Of a stretch of DNA of 64,000 nucleotides, positions 11,174 through 23,060 are shown piece after piece. The translations under genes were made by a program, and so were the position numbers. The notes beneath the pieces are model-generated. The model made no database searches and was not told the origin of the DNA. It saw nothing but the letters and a program-made list of their open reading frames with translations. This DNA is from Madurella fahalii (Eukaryota > Ascomycota > Sordariomycetes > Sordariales): contig CM056875.1 of the NCBI GenBank assembly GCA_029876055.1, forward strand, positions 992,001 through 1,056,000, given 5' to 3'. Positions within the stretch are counted from its first letter, which is position 1, and every line of letters starts with the position of its first letter.

Positions 11174-12184
11174 CTTGAGAGAAACTTTTTTTTTTCCGCA
11201 GCGGCTCGTCAGCCTATTTGTGTTTATACATGCGACTTTCTTCCCCTTGGAAACTCGGGCAACGCGGAATACCAATGAGAGCGTCTCGCGGGTGGAGAGA
11301 CTAGGGCAGTGATGCGCTGGCAGTGGTCCAAGACGACGAGGCGTTGCGGATTGTTTTGGTCGGCTTTGGTTGACGGGCGCAGCCGACTGGTCTGGCGCAC
11401 AGCGCAGGGCCTGGGGAAGGGCGGTGACAGGCTGTGATGGGCTGTGAGAGGTCAATTGGGCCAATCCGGCGCTGTGTAAACAAACGGTTGCTAGGGCATC
11501 ACCCCCGCAGATGTCTTGGCGATTACCGCCCGCTGCCGCGGTCAATTGACCGCTGTAAGACGGCAGCGGTAGGGCCGATGCATTGCCGCTTCGGATTTTG
11601 ATTTGGGATAAATCCTGGGTATCATCAGATATCGCTATCAGTTTTATGTATGAATATTTAGTCTGATGTTTTGCAGTTGTTATATTTTTCCAAGGCTATT
11701 TTCGTTGGTGAACGAAGCTCCGAGCCCCGAGCTGCATTGCAGTAGAAGTATGTTCTGACAAGGCCTCAACGCTACGTATATTTGATGCCATGCCCTTGCC
11801 TGCAGGGCCCACCCAATGCTTTATTAGGGGTCCTTTGCAGCGGTTGCAAGTCGCACGAAACCCAATAACCGGGAAGCCATTGCCAGCCAACGTGAATCCT
11901 TCTGTCCCTTAATCACTACATCGGGAATAAGAAGGATCGGAAAGAAAGAAAAAAAAATAGAAAAGAAAAAAAAAAGAAAGGGAAAAAAGAGAATACTCCG
12001 AATTCAAAGAGAGACAGGCCTAGTGAGTATACGATTAAAATAAAACAAAGAAATAAATAGAAAAGTCCAAATTCGAATGAGCCAAGAAGCGAGAGTAATT
12101 ACTCTGGCTTCAAAGACGGACATGCATTGCGAGTTTACAAATTGATTGCAGGTACATACGGTACCCACAATCCCGATCACCGCA
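11174..12184. other. Intergenic region with an A-rich tract
   Basis: This holds the upstream region of the acidic-protein gene and the 3' flank of the next minus-strand gene. A purine-rich A/G tract lies at about 11935-12060. The GC-rich side near 11300-11570 is open in one frame but shows no protein-family pattern. No gene is supported. Confidence 0.6.
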
Positions 12185-13057
12185 TCACTTGCCCTTCATC
12201 TTCTCGGCAACGCCAACGGTAGTCTTGTTAGTCTTGCCATAACTCCGCAACCAGTAGAGTCGTAAGGCAGTTGCAACAACCATGAGCGTCCAGCGGCTGC
12301 CCAACTCTCCCGTGCGGCCAGTGCCCTTCAGCTCGAGGGAAAAAATATGCTTCCACGATGTCATCTTGGCAAACACAAGCTCAACGACGGTCTCATAGCC
12401 GCTGTCCAGCGGTGCCGACGAGGTCCCAGGCGAGGGCCGGGCCGGGTCCGACGGAAGAGCGAGACGCAGGAGCACGAACCCGCTCCCCTTCTCGTCCTTG
12501 GTCTTCCTCCACTCGAACTCCTCCCGCTCGAGACTCTTGACACCAACCTCGATGGAAAAGCGGAACGCAACCGTCTTGTCCCCGTCGCCGGCGGCGGTTG
12601 TGGTGGCGTGCATCATCTCGGTGACCATGGCGTGCGGGGTCGCGTCCCTCTCCAGCGGCGGCAGCAAGATGGCGCTGTCGAGACTGAACGTCGAGAACAG
12701 CAGGAGCTGCCGGGATTTGTCGCCCACCGCCGCGAGAATGGGCGCTTTGCTGCTTGTCCCGTCGCGCAGGTACCAGCCGGGTCGGAACCTTAGCGGGCCG
12801 GTGGGGAGAGAGCCCGTGTGAAGCTTCACCAGGTACAGGAAGTCATCCTCGCTGGCGCCACAGAGTTTGACAGTCGTCAAGACATCCATGATGCCAGAGC
12901 GGTTGGAGTAGAGGTTCATGACCGGGGGAAATGGGCAGTATCCAGAAGTTGTTGCCGCTATTTCAGCTGGCGTATATTCTTCGTCCTGTGTGCTCTCTGG
13001 CAAGCTGTCATCGTCATTTGTCAGTTGTTCCGCATTTGTCTTCGCCTGCTTGTCCAT
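12185..13057 (-). CDS. Conserved fungal hypothetical protein, tubby/LURP-like fold suspected
   Basis: A single exon of 290 codons from the ATG at 13057; a second ATG eight codons upstream at 13081 is possible. An acidic, disordered N-terminus of about 40 residues precedes a strand-rich region starting at PPVMNLYSNRSGIMDVL. Conserved-looking blocks include FRPGWYLRDG, KAPILAAVGD, FRFSIEVG, EFEWRKTKDEKGSGFVLLRL and GRTGELGSRWTLMVVATALRLYW. The pattern resembles fungal proteins with a tubby C-terminal or LURP-one-like beta barrel, recalled from family knowledge and not verified. There is no signal peptide; the hydrophobic stretch near the C-terminus (WTLMVVATALRLYWL) is probably a buried helix or short anchor. 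The function is unknown. Confidence 0.75.
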   Translation of the reverse strand: MDKQAKTNAEQLTNDDDSLPESTQDEEYTPAEIAATTSGYCPFPPVMNLYSNRSGIMDVLTTVKLCGASEDDFLYLVKLHTGSLPTGPLRFRPGWYLRDGTSSKAPILAAVGDKSRQLLLFSTFSLDSAILLPPLERDATPHAMVTEMMHATTTAAGDGDKTVAFRFSIEVGVKSLEREEFEWRKTKDEKGSGFVLLRLALPSDPARPSPGTSSAPLDSGYETVVELVFAKMTSWKHIFSLELKGTGRTGELGSRWTLMVVATALRLYWLRSYGKTNKTTVGVAEKMKGK

Positions 13058-13836
13058 GGTGGTCAGCTCCAAAAGACGCAAACAGATGGGATGAGGAACT
13101 GAGTGATAGCTAGATAAGGTAGGAAATTAACTTGATCTGCATTCAATCCAACTACCAACACTGCACTGCAGGCTTGAAGGATATAAGAAGTGTGCAGAGG
13201 GAACAACAACAACTAATATATGAGGGTAAGCTATGCATTGCTCCTCACAGGGAAAATCAGGGAACGGGCAAAGGCTCGGTGAGGATCGATGTCGCGGTTT
13301 TACCCGTCTTCCCGCAACAGTGGTTGAGTCGGGCAGCCAACTGTGAAGATGAGGCTGAAGAGTGACATCCGAGAAATTCTCGTCGGCAACGCCGAAGAGA
13401 CGGAATAACCCTTTAAGGATGACAGGGATGCCGCACTGGCCTTTCTCCACGAGCAGACTCAGAAAAGGTCAACTTGAGAATAGCGCTTGCAAGAGGTTAT
13501 GTTACGAGTACGCTCTGTTCCTGGGCTACCGAACCCAAAAGGACGCGACGTTACGATTTGTACACGAGCACTCTGATGTAGGAACTTTAGTGGGTATATT
13601 GTGAGTTCTGAAGAGCATCTCAGTATGTGAATGCTTGAAAACTCCCTTAACCATGCTCGTAACGTCGTTACATCAAATTGGAACTTGTCGAGTATCCGTA
13701 TTGTTCCGGCCCCCTAGTAGTATTTTCGTGCCGCCATTTCGACGCCATTGAGCGCCATATGCTAATCAAGATGATAGAGATCTCCATAAAAAGCCTCATG
13801 ACTCCGATCTGGCTTCTAATCAATGTGGTCAGCTGG
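13058..13836. other. Intergenic region
   Basis: No gene is supported. It separates two minus-strand genes and holds the promoter of the hypothetical at 12185-13057 and the 3' flank of the DUF7703 gene. Short open frames on both strands look random. Confidence 0.55.
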
Positions 13837-15261
13837 CTACCTATGGTATACCTGTCGCCATTGTGACTGATGGGCCGATGTTGAAGGCTTGGTCTCGGTT
13901 TCCGCATAAGCGCGGCTACGGCCCAGTCCGTCCCAAATGCGATCCTGACTCTCATGGCTATGCGATCGCGAGGGCCCCGTGGCCGGCCGGGGTTCCAACT
14001 GCCTAAGTCCGACCTGCTCCTGACGGCTGTTCTCAGCCTGGTTCTCGTCCTCCCGCCTTTGCTGGGCAAACAAGGTCACCGAAATTTGAGGTTGCGACCG
14101 CCCTCCCGGCTGGGAAGAGAGCCCTCCTCCCGTGGACTTGTACAACCCCACGCCACCCCTATTGCCGCTCCCATATGAATATGATGTACCCACCCCCCCC
14201 CTTCCGCGCCTGCGCACAATCTCGACAAGTCGGTTCAGAATCGCAAACTCGAGCTTGAGCTTGATCCCATACACGCAAGGCTTAAACGCGCCCTGCAAGT
14301 AGAAAAGATCGGCATACTGGACGCCGAGGAGGGCAATGTCAAGTGCAATGACGAGAATGTTGGCGATTACGAGATGTGAAAGCATCTGATGAGTTTCCTG
14401 GGCGGCGCGCGCCGCGCTGGTGGCGCCTCCTGACGTGGGCTCGAGGTACGGTTGAGAGAGCAGCGACGAGTTGCGTAAGTATTTGCGGGCTTGCCAAATG
14501 TACAGCAGGGACAGGGCGGTTTCTTGAACGAAGAAGACGGTGACTTGCACGCGGTCCCAGGCCAAGTTGATGCGGAACAGACCCGGGCTAATGTCTGTTG
14601 CTTGCTGTATGTTGCACGGCAGTATCAGCAACCCTTCGCCGAGATTGGCGGATGCAAACAAGGCGGGATATGCTCACAGCAATGGTGCCCATGATGATGG
14701 TTGGCACGGAAAATACAACCGACGTGAAGATCAAGACGAACTTGATCCACCTCAGCATCGTCCCGTGATGCGCCATCAAATGCAGACGCGAGTACAGAAG
14801 CCAGCTCTGCGGGACCACCATGATCAACTGGCCGACACTGTTAGAAATACCATTCCATCTAGTGGGATCTCGGGAAAGTTTCAGGAGCAAATGCTCTGTA
14901 TCGAGAGGCATCTCTCTGTCCGCTGATTCCCGGGACAGCCGTGAGGGGCGGTAAACAGTCTGAGTTCACATACCCATGTTAGGTAGATCATGGTGATAGA
15001 CCCCTTGAAGTCGCCCCATATTTCATAATCCGCGAGAACGATGAAGAGCGGCTGCAGGACGACGCCCCACGAGCACAGTGCGGCGGACCAGAAGTATAAG
15101 CCGCGGCGGCGTTTGAAGAGTAGAAAGAGCGAGGTATTGATCTCGGCGCCAATGAACCATGAGATACCGGTAAAGGCGGCGATGGTCATGGACATGGGCA
15201 GATCATTCCGGAGGTCGTCGATGCCCGTGCCTGCCATGATGCACTGGATCGACAAGCCCAC
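13837..15261 (-). CDS. DUF7703-like fungal integral membrane protein
   Basis: Three exons: 15261-14974, 14827-14678 and 14604-13837, giving about 401 residues. Introns are 14973-14828 (GTATGT...CAG) and 14677-14605 (GTGAGC...CAG), both phase 0. The exons join to give TLTW-LIMVVPQSWLLYSRLHL, matching the pattern of the fungal DUF7703 family. About seven hydrophobic segments are visible, including AAFTGISWFIGAEINTSLFL, GLYFWSAALCSWGVVLQPL, FVLIFTSVVFSVPTIIMG, VQVTVFFVQETALSLLYI and LVIANILVIALDIALLGV, followed by a long hydrophilic cytosolic tail rich in Gly, Ser, Arg and Gln. The role of the family is unknown. The start could be the ATG at 15261 or the one at 15237 (MAGTGIDDL). Confidence 0.83.
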
Positions 15262-16831
15262 GAGCCCCCGGTGAGGCTCTCACCATCCGCCGATGTACGA
15301 TGGTGTGAGGTGGTTGTAGAGATCCGCAACCTCAGCTAACTGAATGGGACATGGTACATGACGGAAGGCATCGTAGTAGCTCGCTGTTGGGGAGACCGGG
15401 GTTAAAGAAGGATAGATAGAAGCTGCATGTGGCTGATGGCGTGACACGACTCGTTGAGCTGCTACAGTGCTACATAGCTGCTATGCGACCTCGCCCAGGG
15501 CCAGGAACCGAAAAATGGAAAAGCAGGCCGCATGTGTGTGCTAGGCAACCGAGGGAGCAGCTGCGAAGCCTTGAATCTCCGTCTCGGCAATGCGACTCTC
15601 TTGGGGCGTTCATACCGGGTTTTCCATTTCAAATCCCTCAAAAGGCAACGCGGGGGCAGCCGAGTAGCCAACCCGGGTTTGGGCACCTACATGCATGCTG
15701 CCACTGCCCCCACTACCTGCGGGTGCTCTCCATTCAACAGAGGTTTTTGCCGAGGATCACTCCCATAGGCGGTGCCAGTGTGGCGGGCCGCTTCGCTTAC
15801 AGGAGGGCATTCATGTTAATTGGAGGGCATAGATGCAGGTTAAGGTTGAGGACCCTCCTCCTCCTAGTCTCTCTTTGTCGCGAGGCTAATGTTGCCGTGC
15901 CACGAGAGTCATTGTGGTGCGTAATAGGTAAGGTAATTAGCGAGTCATTGTAAGATAAGTTGGTACGCCGCGTGTAGAACAAAAAATCGCTAGCCCTTCC
16001 CAGGATAGCCATTTCCGCCCAGGAGCGATACCACGACAGGTTTGATCTTCCCGCCGTATCCGGGGCCAGTTGGACCATTCGGGATTCGGTCCGTGAAACG
16101 GAGGTTGCCAGGTTGGACCAGAAAATGAGCCACTGCAACCTTGAACCGTCCTTTCCGACCACGCGCCAATCTCTCCGCCCCCTGCAATGCCACCTCAACA
16201 CCAGGAACTGTTCAACCTTTCCACGGCTGAGCCTCGAGGTCGTGCCCACAGATGCACGTACGGTATATTTAACAGCGCGTCTCCACGGCCTTTCCACACA
16301 AGGCGTCAATGATCTTTGCTTTCCAGTGCAGTGCTGTTTCATGTCCTCCAAGCGGAGCCCAGCCACCCCAGTGGTTCCCGCCCAAATCCCTCTGCTGATG
16401 CCAAGTCCAACCTGCCATGGGGTAGCACAAATCACAATCAACTTCTAAGAACAACGTTCTCTTCCGGTCCCTCCGCAGACCCGCCCATTTGAGGGCGATC
16501 CTCCGCCAGAACTGGCTCGTGCGCCGTGAGGTCTAGCTTATCTTAGTTAATGCTGATGAACCGTAAACATGCGGCGCGGCAATCGGTTATGATTTGATTG
16601 TGGTCAGGGCGGCCCACTCACCCTGCCTTATACTATTATAGGCCAATCACCAACGCACCGTAGCATTGCATTGGGGTGACGGGGCTTGTCTTGTTGCGTA
16701 ATCTCGTCAGCTAAGGTACCTGACCTAACAAAACCGACGCAGCCGACGCCCACTGCCACGACTGCGATATTTGAAACGAACATTAGAACATATCTATCTA
16801 GGTGGCTTTTCCCCGAAGATTCTGATCCAAA
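15262..16831. other. Intergenic region between divergent genes
   Basis: A 1.6 kb region separating the minus-strand DUF7703 gene from the plus-strand cupin gene. Minus-strand frames near 15.8-16.4 kb are open but have no motif and overlap shadow frames, so no gene is called. Confidence 0.55.
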
Positions 16832-17478
16832 ATGGCCCGAATTGTCCTGCTTTTTTGTCTCGTGTCCGTGGCGATGATGAGCTTCTTCCAGGGAGCAATA
16901 GCCAACCCAACAGCGCCGGGCGACGGCCTGTCCAGGCGGCACAACGGATGCCGCGGTTGTGGAAAGCCCATCGGAACGCGCACAGCCCAGGAAGTCATCG
17001 CCGAGCTGGGCCTCACCGCCAACCCCGAGGGAGGCTACTTCAAGGAAACCTTCCGGGACCCCTATATGATCAACACCGGCAACGGCACCCGCTCCGCCAG
17101 CACGGCCATCTACTACTTCCTCGAAGGCAAGGTTGGCGAGTCCCTCTGGCATCGCCTCGACTCCGCCGAGGTGTGGCACTACTACGCCGGCGCGCCCCTC
17201 ACGCTGTCTCTCTCGCACAACGACGGAAACGGCGTGCGCAAGGTGGTGCTTGGCCCCGATGTTTTCAAAGGCCAGCAGCCGCACGTCGTGATTGGTTCGT
17301 GGGAGTGGCAGCGCGCCAAGAGCGAAGGCGAATGGACCCTTGTTGGGACTACCGGTAGGTTCTGTGTGCCTTTTCCGCGTTGAAACTGCGGGATAATTAC
17401 GCTGACATCGTGACAGTCGCTCCCGCCTTCGATCCGGCTTTCTATGAGATTGCCGAAGCCGACTGGAATCCCCAGTAA
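16832..17478 (+). CDS. Secreted cupin protein, DUF985 family
   Basis: Two exons, 16832-17354 and 17417-17478, 194 residues; the intron is GTAGGT...ACAG, phase 1. Residues 1-24 form a signal peptide (IVLLFCLVSVAMMSFFQGAIA). The rest is a cupin of the DUF985 type: AQEVIAELGLTANPEGGYF, then ETFRDPY, AIYYFLEG, SLWHRLDSAEVWHYYAGAPL and the C-terminal PAFDPAFYEIAEADW. HRLDSAEVWHYYAG carries the usual His/Glu cupin metal-type residues. DUF985 proteins are normally cytosolic and their reaction is not settled, so an N-terminal signal peptide is unusual. The second exon completes the family's C-terminal motif, which confirms the splice. Confidence 0.9.
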
Positions 17479-18045
17479 GCAGACGCTGATGGGAACTGGG
17501 CAGAAATGCATGGGTTTTTAGCTGAGCTTGTAGATTTAATTAGAATATTTTTTGTGTGAGGGGTTTGCTACGCGCTGGCATGTACAGTACGAAGAGCTAT
17601 GGTTGCTAAGAAGTGAGGGTTTGAGCATCACGGCGTCCCTGAAATCGAAGCCATAGAGCAGTCGTGTCTGATCTCTAATTACTACCTTGATAGACAACAT
17701 GCATCAGGATTTCTGTGCTATTATATACCCTTATTATGTGGGGTAGATGACTATCGGGACAATCGTATGTTGCCTCGGCATGTACCAGTATGCGGGAAGA
17801 ATCTCTCATTGACTACAGCAGTAGATCAAGGGAGAAATCGAGAACGATACTTACTCAGTAGCCTTACTAACAGGCATATTTGACCTTCGGCAACTACGCG
17901 ATTCTCCAGCATAAAGCCACCCTCACTTCGTCCCAAACCGACTTCCCAGCTATGTAGACAATGGGCTATTATCCAGCGCGGTGGGGTTCCCCGTCATCGG
18001 CGACAACAGATCCAACATCTCCCTCTACCTCTCTATGGCCACGGC
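17479..18045. other. Intergenic region
   Basis: 3' flank of the cupin gene and upstream sequence of the ankyrin remnant. AT content rises here and marks the passage into the degraded region. No gene is seen. Confidence 0.5.
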
Positions 18046-18915
18046 GTGTCGCTGTCGCCGGTAGAACTTCACTTAATCCTGGATTTGCCCGACATCGAAG
18101 CCCCTTCCGCCGTTCCCCTCCCCGGTCTCGCTCCCCTCGTTCTCCGACTCCCCTCTGGATTGATCCCTCTCCTTGTGCTTCTTCCACCACTATTTCCGCT
18201 CCAGGAACTCCCGATCGTACAGCGCCATCTCCTCCCGTTAGCTAAAGTTGAAATAATCCAGCACCGCCTCGAGCATGGTGCCGACCTGGGTCGCCCGTGG
18301 AAACACGATACAGGGTGAGAGTACATTTTGTGGGAGTACATCCCCACCAGCGCTGATATAGACGTCGTGCCACTTAGGTACTTACTCGATCCATCGCATC
18401 CGTTCACGGACAAGGCGCCGCCGCTCCTCATCGGACCCGACAGCAAGGATACGGTGCTGCACGAAGCCTCCAGCATGAGGAATCCCGCTGTAGTGGACTA
18501 TCTGCTCTCCAAGTTCAGGTCCAAGGGTCAGCTCGACCAGCCAGGCGATTGCGGCCTCACGGCGCTACACTATGCTGTTGACAATGGGCACGCTGATTTG
18601 GTCGTCAAACTCTGCAAGGCCGGTGCTGATGCCAACGCCCGGGCGGGCACTGGCGGCGATTTGAACCGGAAGCGTTTACGGCCGCTCGACTATTGCTATT
18701 TCTGGGCCGCGAATTTTGAAAAGGATGTGATGATCAATTTCGGTCTCAAGCGGACGAGAGAGGACATTTTTGCCCACCGCCTGCGTATCGGCGGCTTTCT
18801 CGTACGGCGCTTTGGTGCCCGCATGGTGCGCTTGAAGCTTACCTGGAAGCTTGCCCTATCCGCCGCCGAGAATGAGTTCTTACAAGCACGTCGACTACCC
18901 CTTGTTGTTGACTAA
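18046..18915 (+). pseudogene. F-box/ankyrin-repeat protein remnant with one in-frame stop
   Basis: A single frame of 290 codons is broken only by a TGA at 18316-18318. Its beginning (SLSPVELHLILDLPDIEA) resembles the start of a fungal F-box domain. Before the stop is an ankyrin-like piece (VEIIQHRLEHGADLGRPW). After it come further ankyrin repeats: KDTVLHEASSMRNPAVVDYLL and CGLTALHYAVDNGHADLVVKL followed by AGADANAR. Fungal F-box/ankyrin proteins are a large family, presumed SCF ubiquitin-ligase adaptors. The segment from about 18100 to 18230 is poor in the expected F-box helices and unusually Pro/Leu-rich, suggesting compensating indels. An unrecognised intron around the TGA is possible, but no good donor/acceptor pair is visible. 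Confidence 0.62.
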
Positions 18916-20114
18916 TCTCCTCTGGTGTACTCCGTGTTTCATGACCCTAAAATCGACAAACGCCCCTGCTCATAGTCACGTGACTCTTTGTCACGTTTGA
19001 TCAGTCCAGATCAGCCTGGCTCAGCTTCGGCTAATATTTGCCCATTGAATAGCACAGCATTCCGAGAAGGTGCAGTTTTAGCCGAAGGGCCTAAAAATGG
19101 TCCTGTGTAAGGAAAGGGCCCAGAATTGGGACATTTGCACCTGCAATAGCCGCCACCCAGAACTTCATGGATAATTCATCCAGGCCTTCCGCTTGGTAAT
19201 GCTTATATCTATTACTAGTCGTTGATACTGGGGATGTTTAGGAGATGCCTTTGCTACTGCGCGTTATTAGGAGATGAAAGGCATTTTGTACATTGAGACT
19301 ATTTAGTGCTTGTTGTCATGGTCAAGGCTACCAAGTTGGCAAAAGTGTTGTCAATTCTAGTAGAACCTAAGTTGTGTTAGGTTCGAGTGAAGAGAAAAGA
19401 AGAAGAAGCTACAAGTCTCGGGGAGTCTGGGGCTTTATATAGTCGGTTTTGTGGACCAAAGCCTTTGTCCTTTCCGTCGATCCGGCTTGTGTTGTTTGAT
19501 GAACAGGATCGAGAAATAACGGTGTTGCGATTATCCCTTCAACAACCGCTAACGCCGTTACACTTGTTAAATGGCTGTATTTAGAAGACATTCTAATGCT
19601 AGGGTAGCCTAAAGAATTTCTAGGAGCATCCTTGCATTCTATTACGGCCTTCCTGAAGGTACACCTATGTGAACCTAGGTGGGACAGGACGTAGAGACGG
19701 AATCCTAAAGACGGTAGAGGTAAGATGGCTGTAAGAAGGCTAGCATAACTCTCTGAGGCAAAGTACTGTTACGAAGACTGTTGATTAAGAGGTTCCAAAC
19801 GGTAGATTAATTGACAATACAAATTGCTAGTGTGAAGAACCAAGAGGTCCTTTACTCCATTGTGGACACAATGATGGTATTTATACTACTGTTCTGATAA
19901 GTTACTTATACTAGCCTCTGTCCCGGCTCCCCTTTGTCGCGACAGAGGTTAGAGCCGTAAAAGTTGTTCCTCCTCTGTGTTTCTGAGGGCCTTTATTGAT
20001 GGAGGCTGTTTTTGGCAGAGGCATGTGGGCTTCTAGGTTATTGCGCCTCTGGCTCTGTATGGGTTATACTATATTAATGGTGTAGTGCACACCACTATGC
20101 GTGGTTCTCTTGTA
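18916..20114. other. AT-rich gene-free stretch, possible transposon remnant
   Basis: No gene. AT-rich, with a hairpin pairing CCTCTGTC (19915-19922) with its complement at 19941-19948, and other LTR-like features such as a run of short direct repeats. I could not find matching ends or a target-site duplication, so no element is called. Confidence 0.4.
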
Positions 20115-20426
20115 CTATTTCCCACGCGGGGTCCGTTGGGTTGTTCTAACTAACCGTACAACCCGCAGGTTGTTATGGAGGGCCGCGATGAGTAAGGCCG
20201 CGAAAGAGTAGTCGTTAATGTCGTCAAGATCTTCCGCTACTTCATTTCGCAGGTGGTCGACGATGGAGGCGATAAGCTCGACACGAATTGTAAGCTCATC
20301 CAGGGGGACTAGGTCCTGCACTTCAGTTCTAGCCGGCGCGTGCTGAAAAAACTTTGAGACAGAAGGAATCTTGGCTGAATCCTTGTCGAAAAGATCGAGT
20401 AACTGCTTCTTCGGGTCGCTTGCCAT
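20115..20426 (-). CDS. Small orphan protein, unknown function
   Basis: 103 codons from the ATG at 20426 (MASDPKKQLLDLFDKD). The predicted protein is largely helical and acidic in the middle (LRNEVAEDLDDINDY) and basic at the end. It has no signal peptide, membrane segment or known motif. The frame is open further upstream to 20588, where it would add a hydrophobic helix (FLYLPISIYFVLILRGL), so a longer start is possible. It lies in the accessory region beside sequences of mobile-element character, so it may be an orphan gene or part of a decayed element. Confidence 0.42.
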   Translation of the reverse strand: MASDPKKQLLDLFDKDSAKIPSVSKFFQHAPARTEVQDLVPLDELTIRVELIASIVDHLRNEVAEDLDDINDYSFAALLIAALHNNLRVVRLVRTTQRTPRGK

Positions 20427-21080
20427 CTTGCCGACTTTCTTGAGAAGGTTTGCGGATACGTAGGTGGGAGGAGATTTTGAGAGAAAAGCCAAGCCCCGGA
20501 GGATCAAGACAAAGTAAATTGAAATAGGTAAGTAGAGGAAACGGTTTGCGAGGGAGTCAAGCTGGCAAAGCTTAGGAGTCTTGCCCATAAAATCTTACCC
20601 ACCTACAACTTTCTCAGAATTATTTCCTGAGATCAACTTGCGCAGTCGTTTCTGCCCCCTCTTCCCCAATCCCAGGAAACCATTTTCTGCGGTTTATACC
20701 GCAATTACTGCCCTGGGCGTTGTGAGACTTCGGCCTCTTTTCGGCCCCGCCCGAGACAAGGCGACGTTCTTAGGTGTTGGAGAATTCCGTGCACTTGCTG
20801 TTTTCAGCACCAACCGGTGTCGATACCCTCAGGGGGTCGGCTATTTTCTCTTTTGAGATCCGATTGGCCTGCTGAAGGCAGTTTGTGAAGCGAAACCCAC
20901 CCCCATCTAGTTTGTCTTTCCCCTCGCCGGCTTGACTCTCTTCTCTGGACACTCCCTAGACGACTCAGTTCAGTTTATCTTGAACCTTGCGAGAACGACT
21001 CTTTTCTCTGGGCGCTCCCTCTCCTCAACCAACTACTCGATTCATCTTATCTTAACCCCACGGCTTGACTTTTCCTTTCG
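20427..21080. other. Intergenic region
   Basis: Between a minus-strand and a plus-strand small gene. Pyrimidine-rich near 20.9-21.05 kb (CTCTTCTCTGG-type repeats), as fungal core promoters often are. No gene is seen. Confidence 0.45.
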
Positions 21081-21684
21081 ATGAAGATGTCACAACAAGT
21101 TTCTGGATCTGTTATCGCCTGTCAGCAGTTTTGAGCTGACCATTGAATTTGCATCAGCCCGTACAGAAGACCAGCACAAAGACCTCATTCACAACGTTCG
21201 CAAAAGAATGTGCGTTGATTGTGCAAGGTCAGGTAATCGCCTGCGGCCCAACAATGTCCCCGACACCGCCAAGTGTCACTTGCCCCGTGCGATCTTATAA
21301 GTCACCGGACAGCCAGCCCTGGATAAGCTTCACGCTTAGGCTTGATATGGGTGAGAAGCAAAGGCATATAGAAGGAACTGGATTCGGTGTCTATCATTCT
21401 CGTAAGTTCAAACGTCCTACCAGCTGTTTGGGCTCTAGCACTAACGAAAAACACCAGTGCCACGCTTGACTGGGCGGGTAGAGTTGAGCGATTTCGAGAT
21501 AGATGTGGTGCTCCCGCGTGGCGGCTTCGAAGTTACCTCCGACGCGCCTACGCTGGCACAAGTCGCATTAATCCCACACGTGAAGGATACAGCGACAAAA
21601 TACATATTCCTTCGATGGAAGCTTAAGGAAAATGCTGCTGCCCAAGTCTGGGGCTTTGGTATACCGTTTTCCAGCCTAAACTAA
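21081..21684 (+). CDS. Small orphan protein, probably three exons
   Basis: The best model joins 21081-21098, 21158-21401 and 21458-21684 (162 residues). The second intron is well supported: GTAAGT donor, CTAAC branch at 21441 and CAG acceptor, phase 1, joining FGVYHS to LPRLTGRVELSDFEIDV. The first intron is weaker (GTTTCT donor, GCTGAC branch, CAG acceptor) but is the only way to reach an ATG in frame. The protein looks globular and mixed alpha/beta (PWISFTLRLDMGEKQ, TKYIFLRWKLKENAAAQVWG). No family is recognised and there is no signal peptide or membrane helix. Confidence 0.45.
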
Positions 21685-22820
21685 TCTCCAAGCGCAGACG
21701 AGAATTGTGGGTCGATGGCGCTTTGCGCTTTGCACATGGCCTGTGCATATGTACCTGTGGGGCAAAATTTTCTCCCCCAGTAAGCGGCATTGTTTTTGAG
21801 ACCCATTGATTGGTTGATGTGGGTGGGGCGGGTGGGTGTGGGGCAAAGGTACCTCAAAAATTTGCCGCGCAACTAAGGTCTGAGGCACTGAGACTACCAG
21901 TGGCCGCACCTTCGATCGAAGGAAGGCCACGCTTCAATTGATCTCTTCATACACACCCACCTTCTACCTACTGTTTATCTTGCCTTTACGATCCCTCTTC
22001 GATTCCCCCTATCCACAGCGCCTTTGCGTTACAACTGTGGCCTTATTATGGTTAACGACATCTGTGTTAATGGGCCGTATAATGACGTTAAGAACGAGGA
22101 GAAGGGTGATGAGAAGGGGAAGGGGAAAGGGAAAAAGAAATAGAAAACTTTCTTGACAGAGTTAGTAACGGACGAGATGGCGTATATTTCGGCCTCGGAA
22201 CTGCGCAATATGCACATGGAGTTTTTGGCCAAGGGTCGCGTGGTTAAGCACAAGTTGCAGAAGAAATAGGTAGATGCTAGGCAAATTCCCGGATTCCCGT
22301 CTGACTATCATGTTCCCAAATGCTCACCGTTTGCTGTCCATTTGTTCACCATGGCTGTATTCTGTACGGGTCTTTCGTCAAGTCAATCTGGCCCATCGCT
22401 TCCGGGAAGCGGGCGCGGGTCCAAATATCGAAGATGACGATGGAATGTGAGTATCACAAATCCCGTCGACCTGAGCGCCTCAACGCGATTTTTCTCCCGT
22501 TATCTTCCATCCGCTCAACGGGTAATTGAGTTTCGTTGATGAGACAGCCGAGGACAGCTTGCGGCGAGAGGAGTCTTTGACCTTGAGTCGGACATGGTGG
22601 GGCTGGGATGTGGATTTGGTCCCGCTGCGGAACGGGCCGCTGCGCTGCTGAAGTTTAGCGGGGTATCTCAGTTGCTGCCTCAACTTCGAACCTCAAGATT
22701 TCTTTCTTCAAACGCAAGAGCCTCACTGGTGAAACGTTGGCAAAACACCACGAAATCTCTACATTTCTTTATCTCACAATGAAACTTCATCGCTCATGAA
22801 CTACCGCCCTTGCGAATTGA
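21685..22820. other. Gene-free stretch of the accessory region
   Basis: Short open frames are present on both strands but none has a start, splice signals and protein-like composition together. It leads into the tandem-repeat array. Confidence 0.45.
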
Positions 22821-23035
22821 CGACCCCACGTTTTCCTACTAGCAAACCTTGGTGACCCCACGTTTTCCTGCTCGCGAATCGATGTTCCCACTTTTTCCTG
22901 CTCGTGAATCGGTGATTCCACGTTTTTCTGCTCGCGAATCGATGACCTCACTTGTTCTTGATCGTGAATCGATGATCTCACCTTTTCCTGCTCGCGAACC
23001 ATGACGACCCACTTTGTCCTGCTCGCAAACCTCAT
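22821..23035. repeat. Minisatellite array, about seven degenerate 30-32 bp units
   Basis: Units follow a pattern of CCCAC, then TTTTCCTGCTCG, then CGAATCGATG, with substitutions between copies. One or two further units occur at about 25827-25870, upstream of the next gene. Confidence 0.85.
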
Positions 23036-23060
23036 GTGACTGCAGGGAAATGCGCTGGGC

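Noticed and set aside
15797..16441. 214-codon minus-strand frame
   Set aside because: No motif, Arg/Trp-rich, no splice or start context; it looks like a chance frame.
19345..20114. A full LTR or DNA transposon in the AT-rich stretch
   Set aside because: No matching ends or target duplication could be found by eye.
22821..23035. CRISPR-like array
   Set aside because: Repeats are directly adjacent and diverged, without unique spacers, in a fungal genome.
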